Of a stretch of 43,353 nt of DNA, positions 8,144 to 15,961 are shown one piece after another (within the stretch, counting starts at the first letter, position 1; every line of letters starts with the position of its first letter). Under the pieces are notes generated by a model. It worked only from the letters and a program-made list of their open reading frames with translations. It ran no database searches and was not told the origin of the DNA. Position numbers and translations under genes: made by a program. The stretch spans positions 1 to 43,353 of the forward strand of contig JAKFDA010000081.1 in the NCBI GenBank assembly GCA_036676355.1. Reading direction: 5' to 3'. The DNA is from ZC4RG42 sp036676355. GTDB lineage: Bacteria > Pseudomonadota > Gammaproteobacteria > Burkholderiales > SG8-39.

Positions 8144-9667
8144 TCAGGCGGCAGCGGCGGCGACACGCTTTTTCTGCAGCGCGGCCTTGGCATGCATCTG
8201 CGCGTAGGCTTGGTGCGCGGCGGCTTCGGCCTCGCCGACCTGCATGGGGTAGCCCATGTCGTCCAGCACCGAACCGAGCGCGGTCAGGCACAGCATGACG
8301 TTCTCCGCCTTGCATGAATAGCCCATGATGCCGATGCGCCAGATCTTGCCGGCGAACGGGCCCAGGCCGGCGCCGATTTCGAGGTTGAAATCGTTAAGCA
8401 GGCGTTTGCGAACGTCGGCTTCGCGTTCGAGGATCTGCTCGGGAATGAGCACCGCGTTCATTTGCGGCAGGCGATAGCCTTCCTGCACCAGATAACGCAG
8501 GCCCATCGCCTCGAGGCCGGCCTTGAGCGCCTGATGATGGCGCTGGTGACGGGCCCACGAATTCTCGATGCCTTCCTCCTTGAGAACCAGCAGCGCTTCG
8601 TGCAATGCGTACAGGCTGTTGGTCGGCGCGGTGTGGTGATAGGTGCGCGTGGTATTGCCCCAGTAGCCGAGCAGCAGATTCATGTCCATGAACCAGCTGT
8701 GAATCTTGTCCTGACGCAGCTTCACATAATCGACCACACGCTCGCTGAATGTTACGGGCGCAAGACCGGGCGTGCAGGACAGGCATTTCTGGCTCGCCGA
8801 GTACACCGCATCGCATTCCCACTCATCGACGAGGACGGGAGAGCCGCCCAGCGAGGTCACCGCGTCCATGATGGTCAGCGCATCGTACTTGTGCGCGACT
8901 TCGATCAGCGCCTTGGCGTTCGACTGCACACCGGTCGACGTTTCCGCATGTACGAAGGCCACGACCCGCACCTCGGGATGCTGTTTCAGCACGTCTTCGA
9001 GCTTATTCGGATCGCAGGGTTGACCCCACTCGTCTTCAATGACGATGGGCGTCCCGCCGCAACGCTCTACGTTTTCGATCATGCGACCGCCGAACACGCC
9101 GTTGCGCATGACGATGACCTTGTCGCCCGGCGCCACCATGTTGACGAAGCAGTACTCCATGCCGACCGAGCCTGGCCCTGAAATAGGGAAGGTGAGCGGG
9201 TTCTTCGTCTGATAGACATAACGCAGAAGCGATTTCAGCTCCTCCATCATCTCGACGAAAATCGGATCCAGATAGCCGATCGCCGGCAGCCCCATCGCCG
9301 CCATGACGCGCGGATTGATCTCGGAAGGCCCCGGGCCGAGCAGTGTGCGTTGCGGTGGATGGAACGACTGAATGCGCTTGTGCGGCGCGTATTGGTTCAT
9401 GGTGTCACTTCCTACGAACGTAGGTCCGAAAAGGTTTTCTTCTTCGCCGCGCGATTTGACGCGAATGGGTTTGCGCGCGTTGGCTTCGTTGAGCACTTCC
9501 ATCGCGGCGATCTGCCCGTCCGTCAGGCGCTCGATCTCCATCGCCCAGCGCGAAGGAATGTAGCCAGACTTTACCCAGTTGTTTACGACTGCGCGATCGA
9601 GCTTGAGCCGCCGGGCCACTTCGGCCTGGCTGCCAAATAACTCCACTAGACGTTCAGCGCAATTCAT
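8144..9667 (-). CDS. Class V aminotransferase (serine/alanine-glyoxylate type) with N-terminal HTH domain
   Basis: 507 residues. Residues 1-65 form a Cro/YdaS-like helix-turn-helix (SQAEVARRLKLDRAVVNNWV then GYIPSRWAMEIERLT). After a ~25-residue linker, residues 90-490 are a complete PLP enzyme of the SgaA/AGXT/PucG group: LGPGPSEI, substrate region SGPGSVGMEY, D268 (IMDA) and Schiff-base lysine K294 in SASQK. It should transfer the amino group of serine, alanine or ureidoglycine to glyoxylate. The frame is uninterrupted. A second start is plausible at M90 (9400), where GGAAG lies 7 bases before ATG and the product would have normal family length, beginning MNQYAPHKR. The fusion, or nested pair, is unusual; see findings. 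The exact donor substrate is not certain. Confidence 0.88.
   Translation of the reverse strand: MNCAERLVELFGSQAEVARRLKLDRAVVNNWVKSGYIPSRWAMEIERLTDGQIAAMEVLNEANARKPIRVKSRGEEENLFGPTFVGSDTMNQYAPHKRIQSFHPPQRTLLGPGPSEINPRVMAAMGLPAIGYLDPIFVEMMEELKSLLRYVYQTKNPLTFPISGPGSVGMEYCFVNMVAPGDKVIVMRNGVFGGRMIENVERCGGTPIVIEDEWGQPCDPNKLEDVLKQHPEVRVVAFVHAETSTGVQSNAKALIEVAHKYDALTIMDAVTSLGGSPVLVDEWECDAVYSASQKCLSCTPGLAPVTFSERVVDYVKLRQDKIHSWFMDMNLLLGYWGNTTRTYHHTAPTNSLYALHEALLVLKEEGIENSWARHQRHHQALKAGLEAMGLRYLVQEGYRLPQMNAVLIPEQILEREADVRKRLLNDFNLEIGAGLGPFAGKIWRIGIMGYSCKAENVMLCLTALGSVLDDMGYPMQVGEAEAAAHQAYAQMHAKAALQKKRVAAAAA
9411..9424 (-). promoter_or_regulatory. Hairpin over the ribosome site of the internal aminotransferase start
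   Basis: CCTACG (9411-9416), AA, CGTAGG (9419-9424): a perfect 6-bp inverted repeat with a 2-base centre. In the minus-strand mRNA its 3' arm ends in the AGG that begins the AGGAAG Shine-Dalgarno of the internal ATG at 9400. It could hide that site, or act as a DNA operator. Confidence 0.4.
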
Positions 9668-9782
9668 ATGAAGGCTTAACTAAGTGCTTGTCCGCCACTG
9701 GATGCCATGAGCATGACATCGACGGTAAGCGGATGGGCGGTGAGTTTGACGCATCAAGATCAATTTGACAAGCAAACATTAA

Positions 9783-9801
9783 CGTTGAGCATCACTCAAC
9801 G
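9783..9801 (-). terminator. Weak hairpin terminator at the end of ttcA
   Basis: CGTTGAG (9783-9789) and CTCAACG (9795-9801) pair perfectly around a 5-nt loop and overlap the ttcA stop codon (9796-9798). On the minus strand it is followed by TTAATGTTTGCTTG, which is T-rich but not a clean U-tract. A probable but weak terminator. Confidence 0.45.
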
Positions 9802-10689
9802 CAATAAATTCAATGAGATGGGCGTTTCCGGCATGAAGTGCTCCGGATCGAATGCCTTGTCGCCATCCTCCGAGGGCACTCCCGAGGCGACGACCGCGCC
9901 AAAATCGAACAACTCGCGATCGAGCAGATGAGAGCCGCGCACGTCCGTCAGACTGCGGAATATCGTCTCGACCCGGCCCGGATGGCGCTTGTCCCAGTCG
10001 CGCAACATCGCCTTGACCTGCTTGCGCTGCAAGGTCTCCTGCGAGCCGCAGAGGTCGCAGGGAATGATAGGAAACCGGCGCACAGCGGCATACGCTTCCA
10101 GATCGATTTCGCGCGCATAGGCCAGCGGCCGGATGACGATATGCCGGCCGTCATCGGAAACCAGCTTGGGCGGCATCGCTTTCAACTTGCCGCCGAAAAA
10201 AAGATTCAGAAAGAAAGTTTCGAGGATGTCGTCGCGATGGTGGCCCAGCGCAATCTTGGTCGCGCCGATTTCTCCCGCCACGCGATAGAGCACGCCGCGG
10301 CGCAAACGCGAACACAGCGAGCACATGGTTTTGCCTTCCGGGATGACGCGTTTGACGATGCTGTAGGTGTCCTGCACTTCGATGCGGAACGGCACGCCAA
10401 GTGAGCGCAGATAATCGGGCAGCACATGCTCCGGGAATCCGGGATGACGCTGATCGAGATTGACCGCGACGAGCTCGAAATCCAGCGGCGCATGCTCGCG
10501 CAGCCGCATCAGGATGTCGAGCAAGCCATAGCTGTCTTTACCGCCCGAGAGGCAGACCATCACTCTGTCACCGGCCCGAATCATGTCGTAATCGGCGATC
10601 GCCTGCCCCGCCTGACGGCGCAAGCGTTTCTGCAGCTTATTGGCCTCGTAGGCGGCTTTCTGAAGGTGTCGGGTATCGGGAGCGTTCAT
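9796..10689 (-). CDS. ttcA: tRNA 2-thiocytidine biosynthesis protein TtcA
   Basis: 297 residues, cytosolic ATP-dependent enzyme that puts sulfur on cytidine 32 of certain tRNAs using an iron-sulfur cluster. The PP-loop SGGKDS is at 48-53; the cysteine pair CSLC at 123-126 and a further CDLC at 211-214 match the cluster and active-site cysteines of the TtcA/TtuA family. GHHRDDILETFFLNLFFGG is the family signature. Length and ATG start are standard. It lies 43 bases downstream of the pteridine reductase on the same strand, an arrangement I recognise from Betaproteobacteria. Confidence 0.97.
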   Translation of the reverse strand: MNAPDTRHLQKAAYEANKLQKRLRRQAGQAIADYDMIRAGDRVMVCLSGGKDSYGLLDILMRLREHAPLDFELVAVNLDQRHPGFPEHVLPDYLRSLGVPFRIEVQDTYSIVKRVIPEGKTMCSLCSRLRRGVLYRVAGEIGATKIALGHHRDDILETFFLNLFFGGKLKAMPPKLVSDDGRHIVIRPLAYAREIDLEAYAAVRRFPIIPCDLCGSQETLQRKQVKAMLRDWDKRHPGRVETIFRSLTDVRGSHLLDRELFDFGAVVASGVPSEDGDKAFDPEHFMPETPISLNLLR

Positions 10690-10732
10690 GTCAATAAGTC
10701 AAGTGTTTACGTGGCAGGCGCGATTTCCAAGC

Positions 10733-11485
10733 TCACATATTGACGCTGCGGCCGCCGTCCACGGCCAGAACCTGGCCGGTCACATAGGGCGCGTCGACGA
10801 TGAGATAGTGAACCGCGCGAGCGATATCGTTCGGTTCGCCGGAACGCCTGAGCAGTGTCTGCGACACAATACGCTGACGTGCCAGCTCATCAAAGGCGGC
10901 GTTCTCCGGCCACAGCACCGGACCGGGCGAAACGGCATTGACGCGTATTTCCGGGCCGAGTTCGCGCGCAAGCGATTTGGTCAGCCCGACCAGTCCCGTT
11001 TTGGCGACGCTGTAGACGACATAATTCTTGAGCGGGCGATCGGCATGGATATCGGCGATGTTGACGATGCACCCGACATCGGACTTTTTCAAATAGGGCG
11101 CACCCGCCTGCGCCAGAAACAGCGGCGCGCGTAAATTGACGCCGATCAGATCGTCCCAGGCGCTTTGTTCGATTTCCCCGATCGGAGTGGGATAGAAGGT
11201 CGATGCGTTATTCACGAGTACGTCGAGCCGACCGAAGCGCGCTATGACGCAGCGGATGATTTCCGGCAACTCCGCGACGTTGTTCAGATCGGCCTGCACC
11301 GTAGCGGCCGATTCGGCTCGCGCGTCATTCAACTCGGCCTGCAGCGCCTTCGCCTCGGCCTGTCCGGCGTGATAATGCAGCATCAGGTTCGCGCCGGCGG
11401 CGTGCAGGCGGCACGCAATCGCCGCACCGACGCGTTTCGCACCGCCGGTCACCAACACCACCTTGTCCGCCAAAGTCTGCGACAT
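10733..11485 (-). CDS. Pteridine reductase (FolM/PTR1-like short-chain dehydrogenase)
   Basis: 250 residues. NAD(P)H-dependent SDR that reduces dihydropteridines and may act as alternative dihydrofolate reductase. The cofactor motif is TGGAKRVG (13-20), with the Arg-containing TGxxxRxG form typical of PTR1/FolM. NNAS is at 92-95. The catalytic set is D145, Y158, K162 (ADIHADRPL, then YSVAK): Asp replaces the usual SDR serine, as in pteridine reductases. I start at ATG 11485 (MSQTLADKVVLVTGG); the frame is open to 11524, but that addition precedes the conserved fold and collides with the divergent midA promoter. Followed by ttcA. Distinction from other SDRs rests on the Asp and RxG motifs. Confidence 0.9.
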   Translation of the reverse strand: MSQTLADKVVLVTGGAKRVGAAIACRLHAAGANLMLHYHAGQAEAKALQAELNDARAESAATVQADLNNVAELPEIIRCVIARFGRLDVLVNNASTFYPTPIGEIEQSAWDDLIGVNLRAPLFLAQAGAPYLKKSDVGCIVNIADIHADRPLKNYVVYSVAKTGLVGLTKSLARELGPEIRVNAVSPGPVLWPENAAFDELARQRIVSQTLLRRSGEPNDIARAVHYLIVDAPYVTGQVLAVDGGRSVNM

Positions 11486-11583
11486 ACATATAGCCCGGAA
11501 TGTCACGCATGCGCTGCACTGCATGGAGCGCGGCGCAGCAAGAAGTTGCCAATTCTACCGGAGGCGGGCACCATGTCCCGGGC

Positions 11584-12732
11584 ATGCGTAGCACTGAACC
11601 ACTTCCCCCGCCTTCCGTCGACGCAATTCAGCATAGCGCCCGGCTGGTTGACCACATTCAGCAGCAGATCGCGCAATCGGATGGATGGATTCCGTTTTCC
11701 CGCTACATGGAGCTCGCGCTCTATGCACCGGAGCTCGGCTATTACACGGCGGGCAGCCGCAAGCTCGGCAAAGACGGCGACTTCATCACCGCACCCGAGC
11801 TCACGCCCTTGTTCGGTCATGCCCTGGCGCAACAGGCGCGCGAACTCATCAATGACGGACTGACCGAAATACTCGAAGTCGGCGCCGGCAGCGGCGCGCT
11901 TGCCGCCGCTCTTCTTGAAGAACTCGATCGCCTCGGCGCCGTGCCGGATCGCTACCTGATACTCGAACTTTCGCCCGAACTGCGCGCACGCGAACGCGAC
12001 ACATTGGCCGCGCGCGTCCCGCATCTGATGGAACGCATAGCCTGGCTCAACCGGCTTCCGCCGGAGTTTTCCGGGCTCATTATCGGCAACGAAGTATTGG
12101 ACGCGATGCCGGTCGAGGTCGTGCGCAGCGGCGATACGGGCATCGAGCAGGGCGGCGTCGAGCGCGATCTGCACTGGGCATTCCGCCCGGCCACCGGAGC
12201 ACTGCTTACCGCGGCAGAGGAGCTTCATCTACCGCCGGGCTATACGACCGAAATCGGTCTTGTGGCACAGGCTTTCGTCGCCACACTCGCCGGCATACTG
12301 CAACGCGGCGCCATCCTGTTCATCGATTACGGCTTCCCGCGACGCGAGTATTACCACCCCCAACGCGCCGGCGGCACGCTCATGTGCCATTACCGCCATC
12401 GCGCACACGAGGATCCGTTCTATCTTCCCGGTCTGCAGGACATTACGGCGCACGTCGATTTCACCGCCATGGCCGAAGCCGCGCATGCCGGTGGCCTCGA
12501 CGTCGCCGGTTACACCGCGCAGGGGCAGTTGCTTATCAATCTCGGTTTGACTGAACTGATGCTGCGCACGCCGCCTGAAGACGCCGGACGCTACCTGCCC
12601 GTTGCCGCCGCCGCCAACAAACTGGTGTCGCCCGCCGAAATGGGAGAGCTGTTCAAGGCCATCGCCTTCACGCGCGGCATTAACCGGCCGCTACGCGCGT
12701 TCACCTGCGGCGATCGCCTGCACACGCTGTAA
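11584..12732 (+). CDS. MidA/NDUFAF7-family SAM-dependent methyltransferase (DUF185)
   Basis: 382 residues from ATG 11584. Members of this family (mitochondrial NDUFAF7/MidA) methylate an arginine of a complex I subunit; the bacterial role is less clear. Signatures: GWIPFSRYMELALYAPELGY (34-53), GDFITAPELTPLFG (65-78), SAM motif LEVGAGSGALA (97-107), and LIIGNEVLDAMPV, all diagnostic. The frame is open upstream to 11500, but that part lies in the divergent promoter; the exact start is uncertain because the nearest GGAGG is 19 bases away. It diverges from the pteridine reductase and converges with the InaA-like gene, 6 bases apart. Confidence 0.92.
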   Translation: MRSTEPLPPPSVDAIQHSARLVDHIQQQIAQSDGWIPFSRYMELALYAPELGYYTAGSRKLGKDGDFITAPELTPLFGHALAQQARELINDGLTEILEVGAGSGALAAALLEELDRLGAVPDRYLILELSPELRARERDTLAARVPHLMERIAWLNRLPPEFSGLIIGNEVLDAMPVEVVRSGDTGIEQGGVERDLHWAFRPATGALLTAAEELHLPPGYTTEIGLVAQAFVATLAGILQRGAILFIDYGFPRREYYHPQRAGGTLMCHYRHRAHEDPFYLPGLQDITAHVDFTAMAEAAHAGGLDVAGYTAQGQLLINLGLTELMLRTPPEDAGRYLPVAAAANKLVSPAEMGELFKAIAFTRGINRPLRAFTCGDRLHTL

Positions 12733-12738
12733 AGAACG

Positions 12739-13533
12739 CTACTCCAGCGCGATCGGTGGGTGTTTCACGCCACCCGGTTGCTGGCCGGTGCGCAAAACCT
12801 GATTGAGCGCCTGTACGAGCGCCTTGCGCATCAGCGCCGGCAACATTTGTGCATACGCTCTTACAAGCGCCTGATGATCTTCGGCGAGCAAGGTCGGCGT
12901 ATTCTGGATAAAGCGCCCGAGATCGCGCGCCGCCGCGTCGAGCGGGTGGCGCGCCCGGTTGACTTGTTCCAGGCCGAGCAGGCGCGCCTCCATTCTGTCG
13001 TCGGCGCCGAAACGCAGCATGAGGCGATCGCCGGCCAGAGTGTTGTGCCGCAGGCCGTTGCGATGAAAACGCAGCAGTATCAGCGCGACGAGTTGCAGAG
13101 TTTTGGTCCGCTGCACCTCGGATAGATTGTCGCGATCGGCAAAGACACGATTCAATTCACGGAACTCGTCGAGCGCAAGCGTCACCAGCACGGCTCGATA
13201 GCAACCATCCTGCATGCGCTCACCGTAGTAGACCGGATCGAACGTCGGCACACCGCCCGCGCGCAGGCGATGAATGGTTCGCCATTCGCGCCAGAAAGTC
13301 GGGCGGCCGCGCAGCGGATGGCGCAGCGAGCGGAAACACTGGTTCTCCTGACGCCTGATGGACAGCGACAGCGTCTGCTCGCCGGCGCCGACATTCGCCG
13401 TCGTGACGCCGCCGGTCGCCAGGGCCCCGCCCCCGTCAAGCTGCCAGAAATCGTCGAAACCGCGTAACCCCGCTTGTGCGAGTTGCGCCTCGAACGCGGA
13501 CTCGAAGTGGTCGAGGAAACCGGCGGCGCTCAT
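12739..13533 (-). CDS. InaA/WaaP-family lipopolysaccharide kinase-like protein, probable pseudokinase
   Basis: 264 residues. The family comprises cytosolic eukaryotic-kinase-like proteins that phosphorylate LPS core heptose or Kdo. Recognised by RRQENQCFRSLRHPLRG, PTFWREWRTIHRLRAGGVPT and the later FHRNGLRHNTLAGDRLML. Key positions look lost: the ATP-binding Lys of the family KRQEN is Arg, the HRD-like motif reads HNT, and the metal Asp of IDLEK is Gly (LLGLEQ). From family knowledge this argues against ordinary kinase activity, though InaA members are already degenerate at HRD. Its start overlaps the carbamoyltransferase stop as ATGA, so the two are translationally coupled, echoing the WapO/InaA neighbourhood of the Pseudomonas LPS core cluster. 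Confidence 0.8.
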   Translation of the reverse strand: MSAAGFLDHFESAFEAQLAQAGLRGFDDFWQLDGGGALATGGVTTANVGAGEQTLSLSIRRQENQCFRSLRHPLRGRPTFWREWRTIHRLRAGGVPTFDPVYYGERMQDGCYRAVLVTLALDEFRELNRVFADRDNLSEVQRTKTLQLVALILLRFHRNGLRHNTLAGDRLMLRFGADDRMEARLLGLEQVNRARHPLDAAARDLGRFIQNTPTLLAEDHQALVRAYAQMLPALMRKALVQALNQVLRTGQQPGGVKHPPIALE

Positions 13534-15272
13534 GCCGACGCGCCGGCTTTGACGACGAGGATGTCTTCCATGATCAGATATTGCAGATCCGAGCCATAGA
13601 ACATGTTCAGCGCATCAGTTGGCGAGCAGATCATCGGTTCCCCCCGGCGATTGAGCGAAGTGTTAAGGCAGACGCCGTTGCCGGTCAGCTTTTCCAGTTC
13701 CAGCAGCAGATCGTAGTAACGCGGATGGTGTTCGCGCTTGACCACTTGCGCACGCGCGGTGCCGTCTTCATGCACGACTTCCGGCACGCGATGCTTCCAC
13801 TCTTCCGCGACCGGGAAGGTGAACGTCATGAAGGGCGCGGGATGCGTCGACTGCAGCATAAGCGGCGCGACGGTGTCGAGCATCGACGGGCAGAACGGCC
13901 GCCAGCGTTCGCGGAATTTGATCTGCTCGTTGATGCGATCGGCCACCCCCTCGGCTGAAGGACAACCGACGATCGAACGCGCGCCCAAGGCGCGCGGGCC
14001 GAATTCCATCCGCCCCTGAAACCAGGCGACCGGATGACCGTCGGCCAGGATGCGCGCGATGCGCGCCGGGACTTCATCGACCTTGCGCCAGCTCGGTTGG
14101 GCAGGATGCTTCGCGCACGCGGCGATAACTTCTTCGTTGGTGTAACGCGGACCGAGATAGACGTGTTCCATCTTCTCCACCTTCACGCCGCGCTGTTCCG
14201 AAGCCCACGCCGCAGCGCCCAGTGAGGTGCCCGCATCGCCCGAGGCGGGCTGCACGAACAGTTCCTTGATATCCGGTCGCGCGATGATGTGCTGGTTCAG
14301 CTTGACGTTCAGCGCGCCGCCGCCGGAAAACGCCAGGCGTCCGGTCTCGCGAATGATGTCGCCGAGGTAGTAGTCGATCATCTGCAGCGAAAGCTTTTCG
14401 AACAGTGCCTGCATGCTCGCCGCGTAGTGGATATAGGGATCGTCGGCGATATCGCCTTCGCGCTTCGGACCGAGCCAGTCGACCAGCTTCTTGGAGAAAT
14501 AGAAGCCCTTGCCGTTTTCCTTGTAGCGCCGCAGACCGATGACGTTGGCCAGTTCAGTATTGACGATCAATTCGCCGTTTTCGAATCGCGCGAGACGGGA
14601 AAAATCGTATCTGGTCGGGTCGCCGTAGGGGGCCATGCCCATGACCTTGTATTCGCCGTCGAGCATTTCGAAGCCCAGATATTCGGTCAGCGCACCGTAT
14701 AGACCGCCGAGCGAGTCGGGATCGTAGAATTCCTTCAGTTTGCGAATTCTGCCGTTCTCGCCGACGCCGAAAAAGGTGGTCGCGTATTCACCTTTGCCGT
14801 CGATGCCAAGAATGGCGGTTTTTCCCTCGAAACCGCTGCAGTAGTAGGCGCTCGCCGCGTGGGTCAGGTGATGTTCGATCGAATCGATTTCGACTTTTTT
14901 CGGATTGATGCCGAGTTGCACCAACGCCCATTCGATATAGCCCTTGTAGCGCCGATAGCGGCGATTGCCGTTGAACAGGGCATCGATCGCGCGATCCGGC
15001 GCATACCAGTAGCGTCTGGCGTAATGCCAGCGCGCCGGCGTAGCCAATGAAATCGGCGCGTAGGGGATGGCGACCACATCGATATCGGACGGTTTAATTC
15101 CCGCTTCGGCAATGCAATAGCGTGCCGATTCAATGGGCATGCGCCCCTTGGCATGTTTGTCGCGCACGAAACGCTCTTCCTCCGCGGCGGCGACGAGCTT
15201 GCCATCGATATAGAGCGCGGCGGACGGATCATGGCTGAGGGCTCCGGACAGACCCAAAACGGTCAACGACAT
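13530..15272 (-). CDS. NodU/CmcH-family carbamoyltransferase
   Basis: 580 residues, cytosolic. The family transfers carbamoyl from carbamoyl phosphate to a hydroxyl of a sugar or other metabolite via carbamoyl-adenylate. The N-terminal Kae1-like domain is intact: GLSGALSHDPSAAL, AAAEEERF, HHLTHAASAYY, ILGIDGKGEYATT, KVMGMAPYGDP, SGGGALNVKLNQ. The C-terminal YrdC-like part has RMEFGPRALGARSIV and KFRERWRPFCPS, and ends DALNMFYGSDL. Length is standard. Overlapping an LPS-kinase-like gene and lying in a series of envelope genes, it most likely carbamoylates an LPS or other surface sugar, as WapO does in Pseudomonas aeruginosa; the acceptor is inference. Confidence 0.92.
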   Translation of the reverse strand: MSLTVLGLSGALSHDPSAALYIDGKLVAAAEEERFVRDKHAKGRMPIESARYCIAEAGIKPSDIDVVAIPYAPISLATPARWHYARRYWYAPDRAIDALFNGNRRYRRYKGYIEWALVQLGINPKKVEIDSIEHHLTHAASAYYCSGFEGKTAILGIDGKGEYATTFFGVGENGRIRKLKEFYDPDSLGGLYGALTEYLGFEMLDGEYKVMGMAPYGDPTRYDFSRLARFENGELIVNTELANVIGLRRYKENGKGFYFSKKLVDWLGPKREGDIADDPYIHYAASMQALFEKLSLQMIDYYLGDIIRETGRLAFSGGGALNVKLNQHIIARPDIKELFVQPASGDAGTSLGAAAWASEQRGVKVEKMEHVYLGPRYTNEEVIAACAKHPAQPSWRKVDEVPARIARILADGHPVAWFQGRMEFGPRALGARSIVGCPSAEGVADRINEQIKFRERWRPFCPSMLDTVAPLMLQSTHPAPFMTFTFPVAEEWKHRVPEVVHEDGTARAQVVKREHHPRYYDLLLELEKLTGNGVCLNTSLNRRGEPMICSPTDALNMFYGSDLQYLIMEDILVVKAGASA

Positions 15273-15308
15273 TGATACTCCAATTGAATACTGACTATCG
15301 AACGCGGC

Positions 15309-15926
15309 TCAGGCGGGAACCGCCATGCCGCGCTGCACGGCGGAGCGCGCTCCGATCGCTTCGAACCAGCGCTGCACATTCGGAAAGCGATTGAGATCGG
15401 TCTGCTGCCAATCGTGGCGCGAAACCCATGGGTAGGTGGCGATATCCGCAACCGAGTATTCGCCGGCGAGATATTCCACCTCGGCCAGGCGTCGGTCGAG
15501 CACGCCGTAAAGGCGATCCTTCTCCGCGGTGTAGCGCTTGATCGCATAGGTCACCTTCTCCGGCGCCGCGCGCAGGAAGTGATGCACCTGCCCAAACATC
15601 GGTCCGACACCACCCATCTGAAACATCAACCATTGCAGCGCCTCGTATTTCCCGCGTGTGTCGCGCGGCAACAGCTTGCCGGTCTTGCCGGCGAGATAAA
15701 GCAGGATCGCGCCCGACTCGAACAGCGACAGCGGCTTGCCATCCGGGCCGTCGGAATCGACGATGGCCGGAATCTTGTTGTTGGGACTGATACGCAGGAA
15801 ATCGGCGTCGAATTGTTCATCCCGGCCGATGTCGATCGGATGCACCCGATAGGGCAAACCGACCTCTTCGAGCATGATCGAAATCTTGCGTCCATTCGGC
15901 GTCTTCCAGGTGTACAGATCGATCAT
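15309..15926 (-). CDS. Glutathione S-transferase (YfcG/YghU-like, Nu class)
   Basis: 205 residues from ATG 15926 (MIDLYTWKTPNGRKISI); an ATG four codons upstream is possible. Thioredoxin-fold N-terminal domain with TPNGRKISIMLEE, the NKIPAIVD cis-proline loop and SLFESGAILLYLA; helical C-terminal domain with VADIATYPWV. TPNGxK in place of a Ser/Tyr/Cys nucleophile matches the YfcG/YghU group, which have disulfide reductase activity with glutathione. Cytosolic. It lies 35 bases after the C13 peptidase and 36 before the carbamoyltransferase, so it is part of the same minus-strand transcription unit. Confidence 0.93.
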   Translation of the reverse strand: MIDLYTWKTPNGRKISIMLEEVGLPYRVHPIDIGRDEQFDADFLRISPNNKIPAIVDSDGPDGKPLSLFESGAILLYLAGKTGKLLPRDTRGKYEALQWLMFQMGGVGPMFGQVHHFLRAAPEKVTYAIKRYTAEKDRLYGVLDRRLAEVEYLAGEYSVADIATYPWVSRHDWQQTDLNRFPNVQRWFEAIGARSAVQRGMAVPA

Positions 15927-15961
15927 CAAACACTCCATAGAGAACTTCGAACCGCCTCAAA

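Noticed and set aside
9746..9757. FNR/Anr-like box TTGACGCATCAA upstream of the HTH-aminotransferase gene
   Set aside because: The half sites are separated by only two bases (TTGAC-GC-ATCAA); the FNR consensus needs four.
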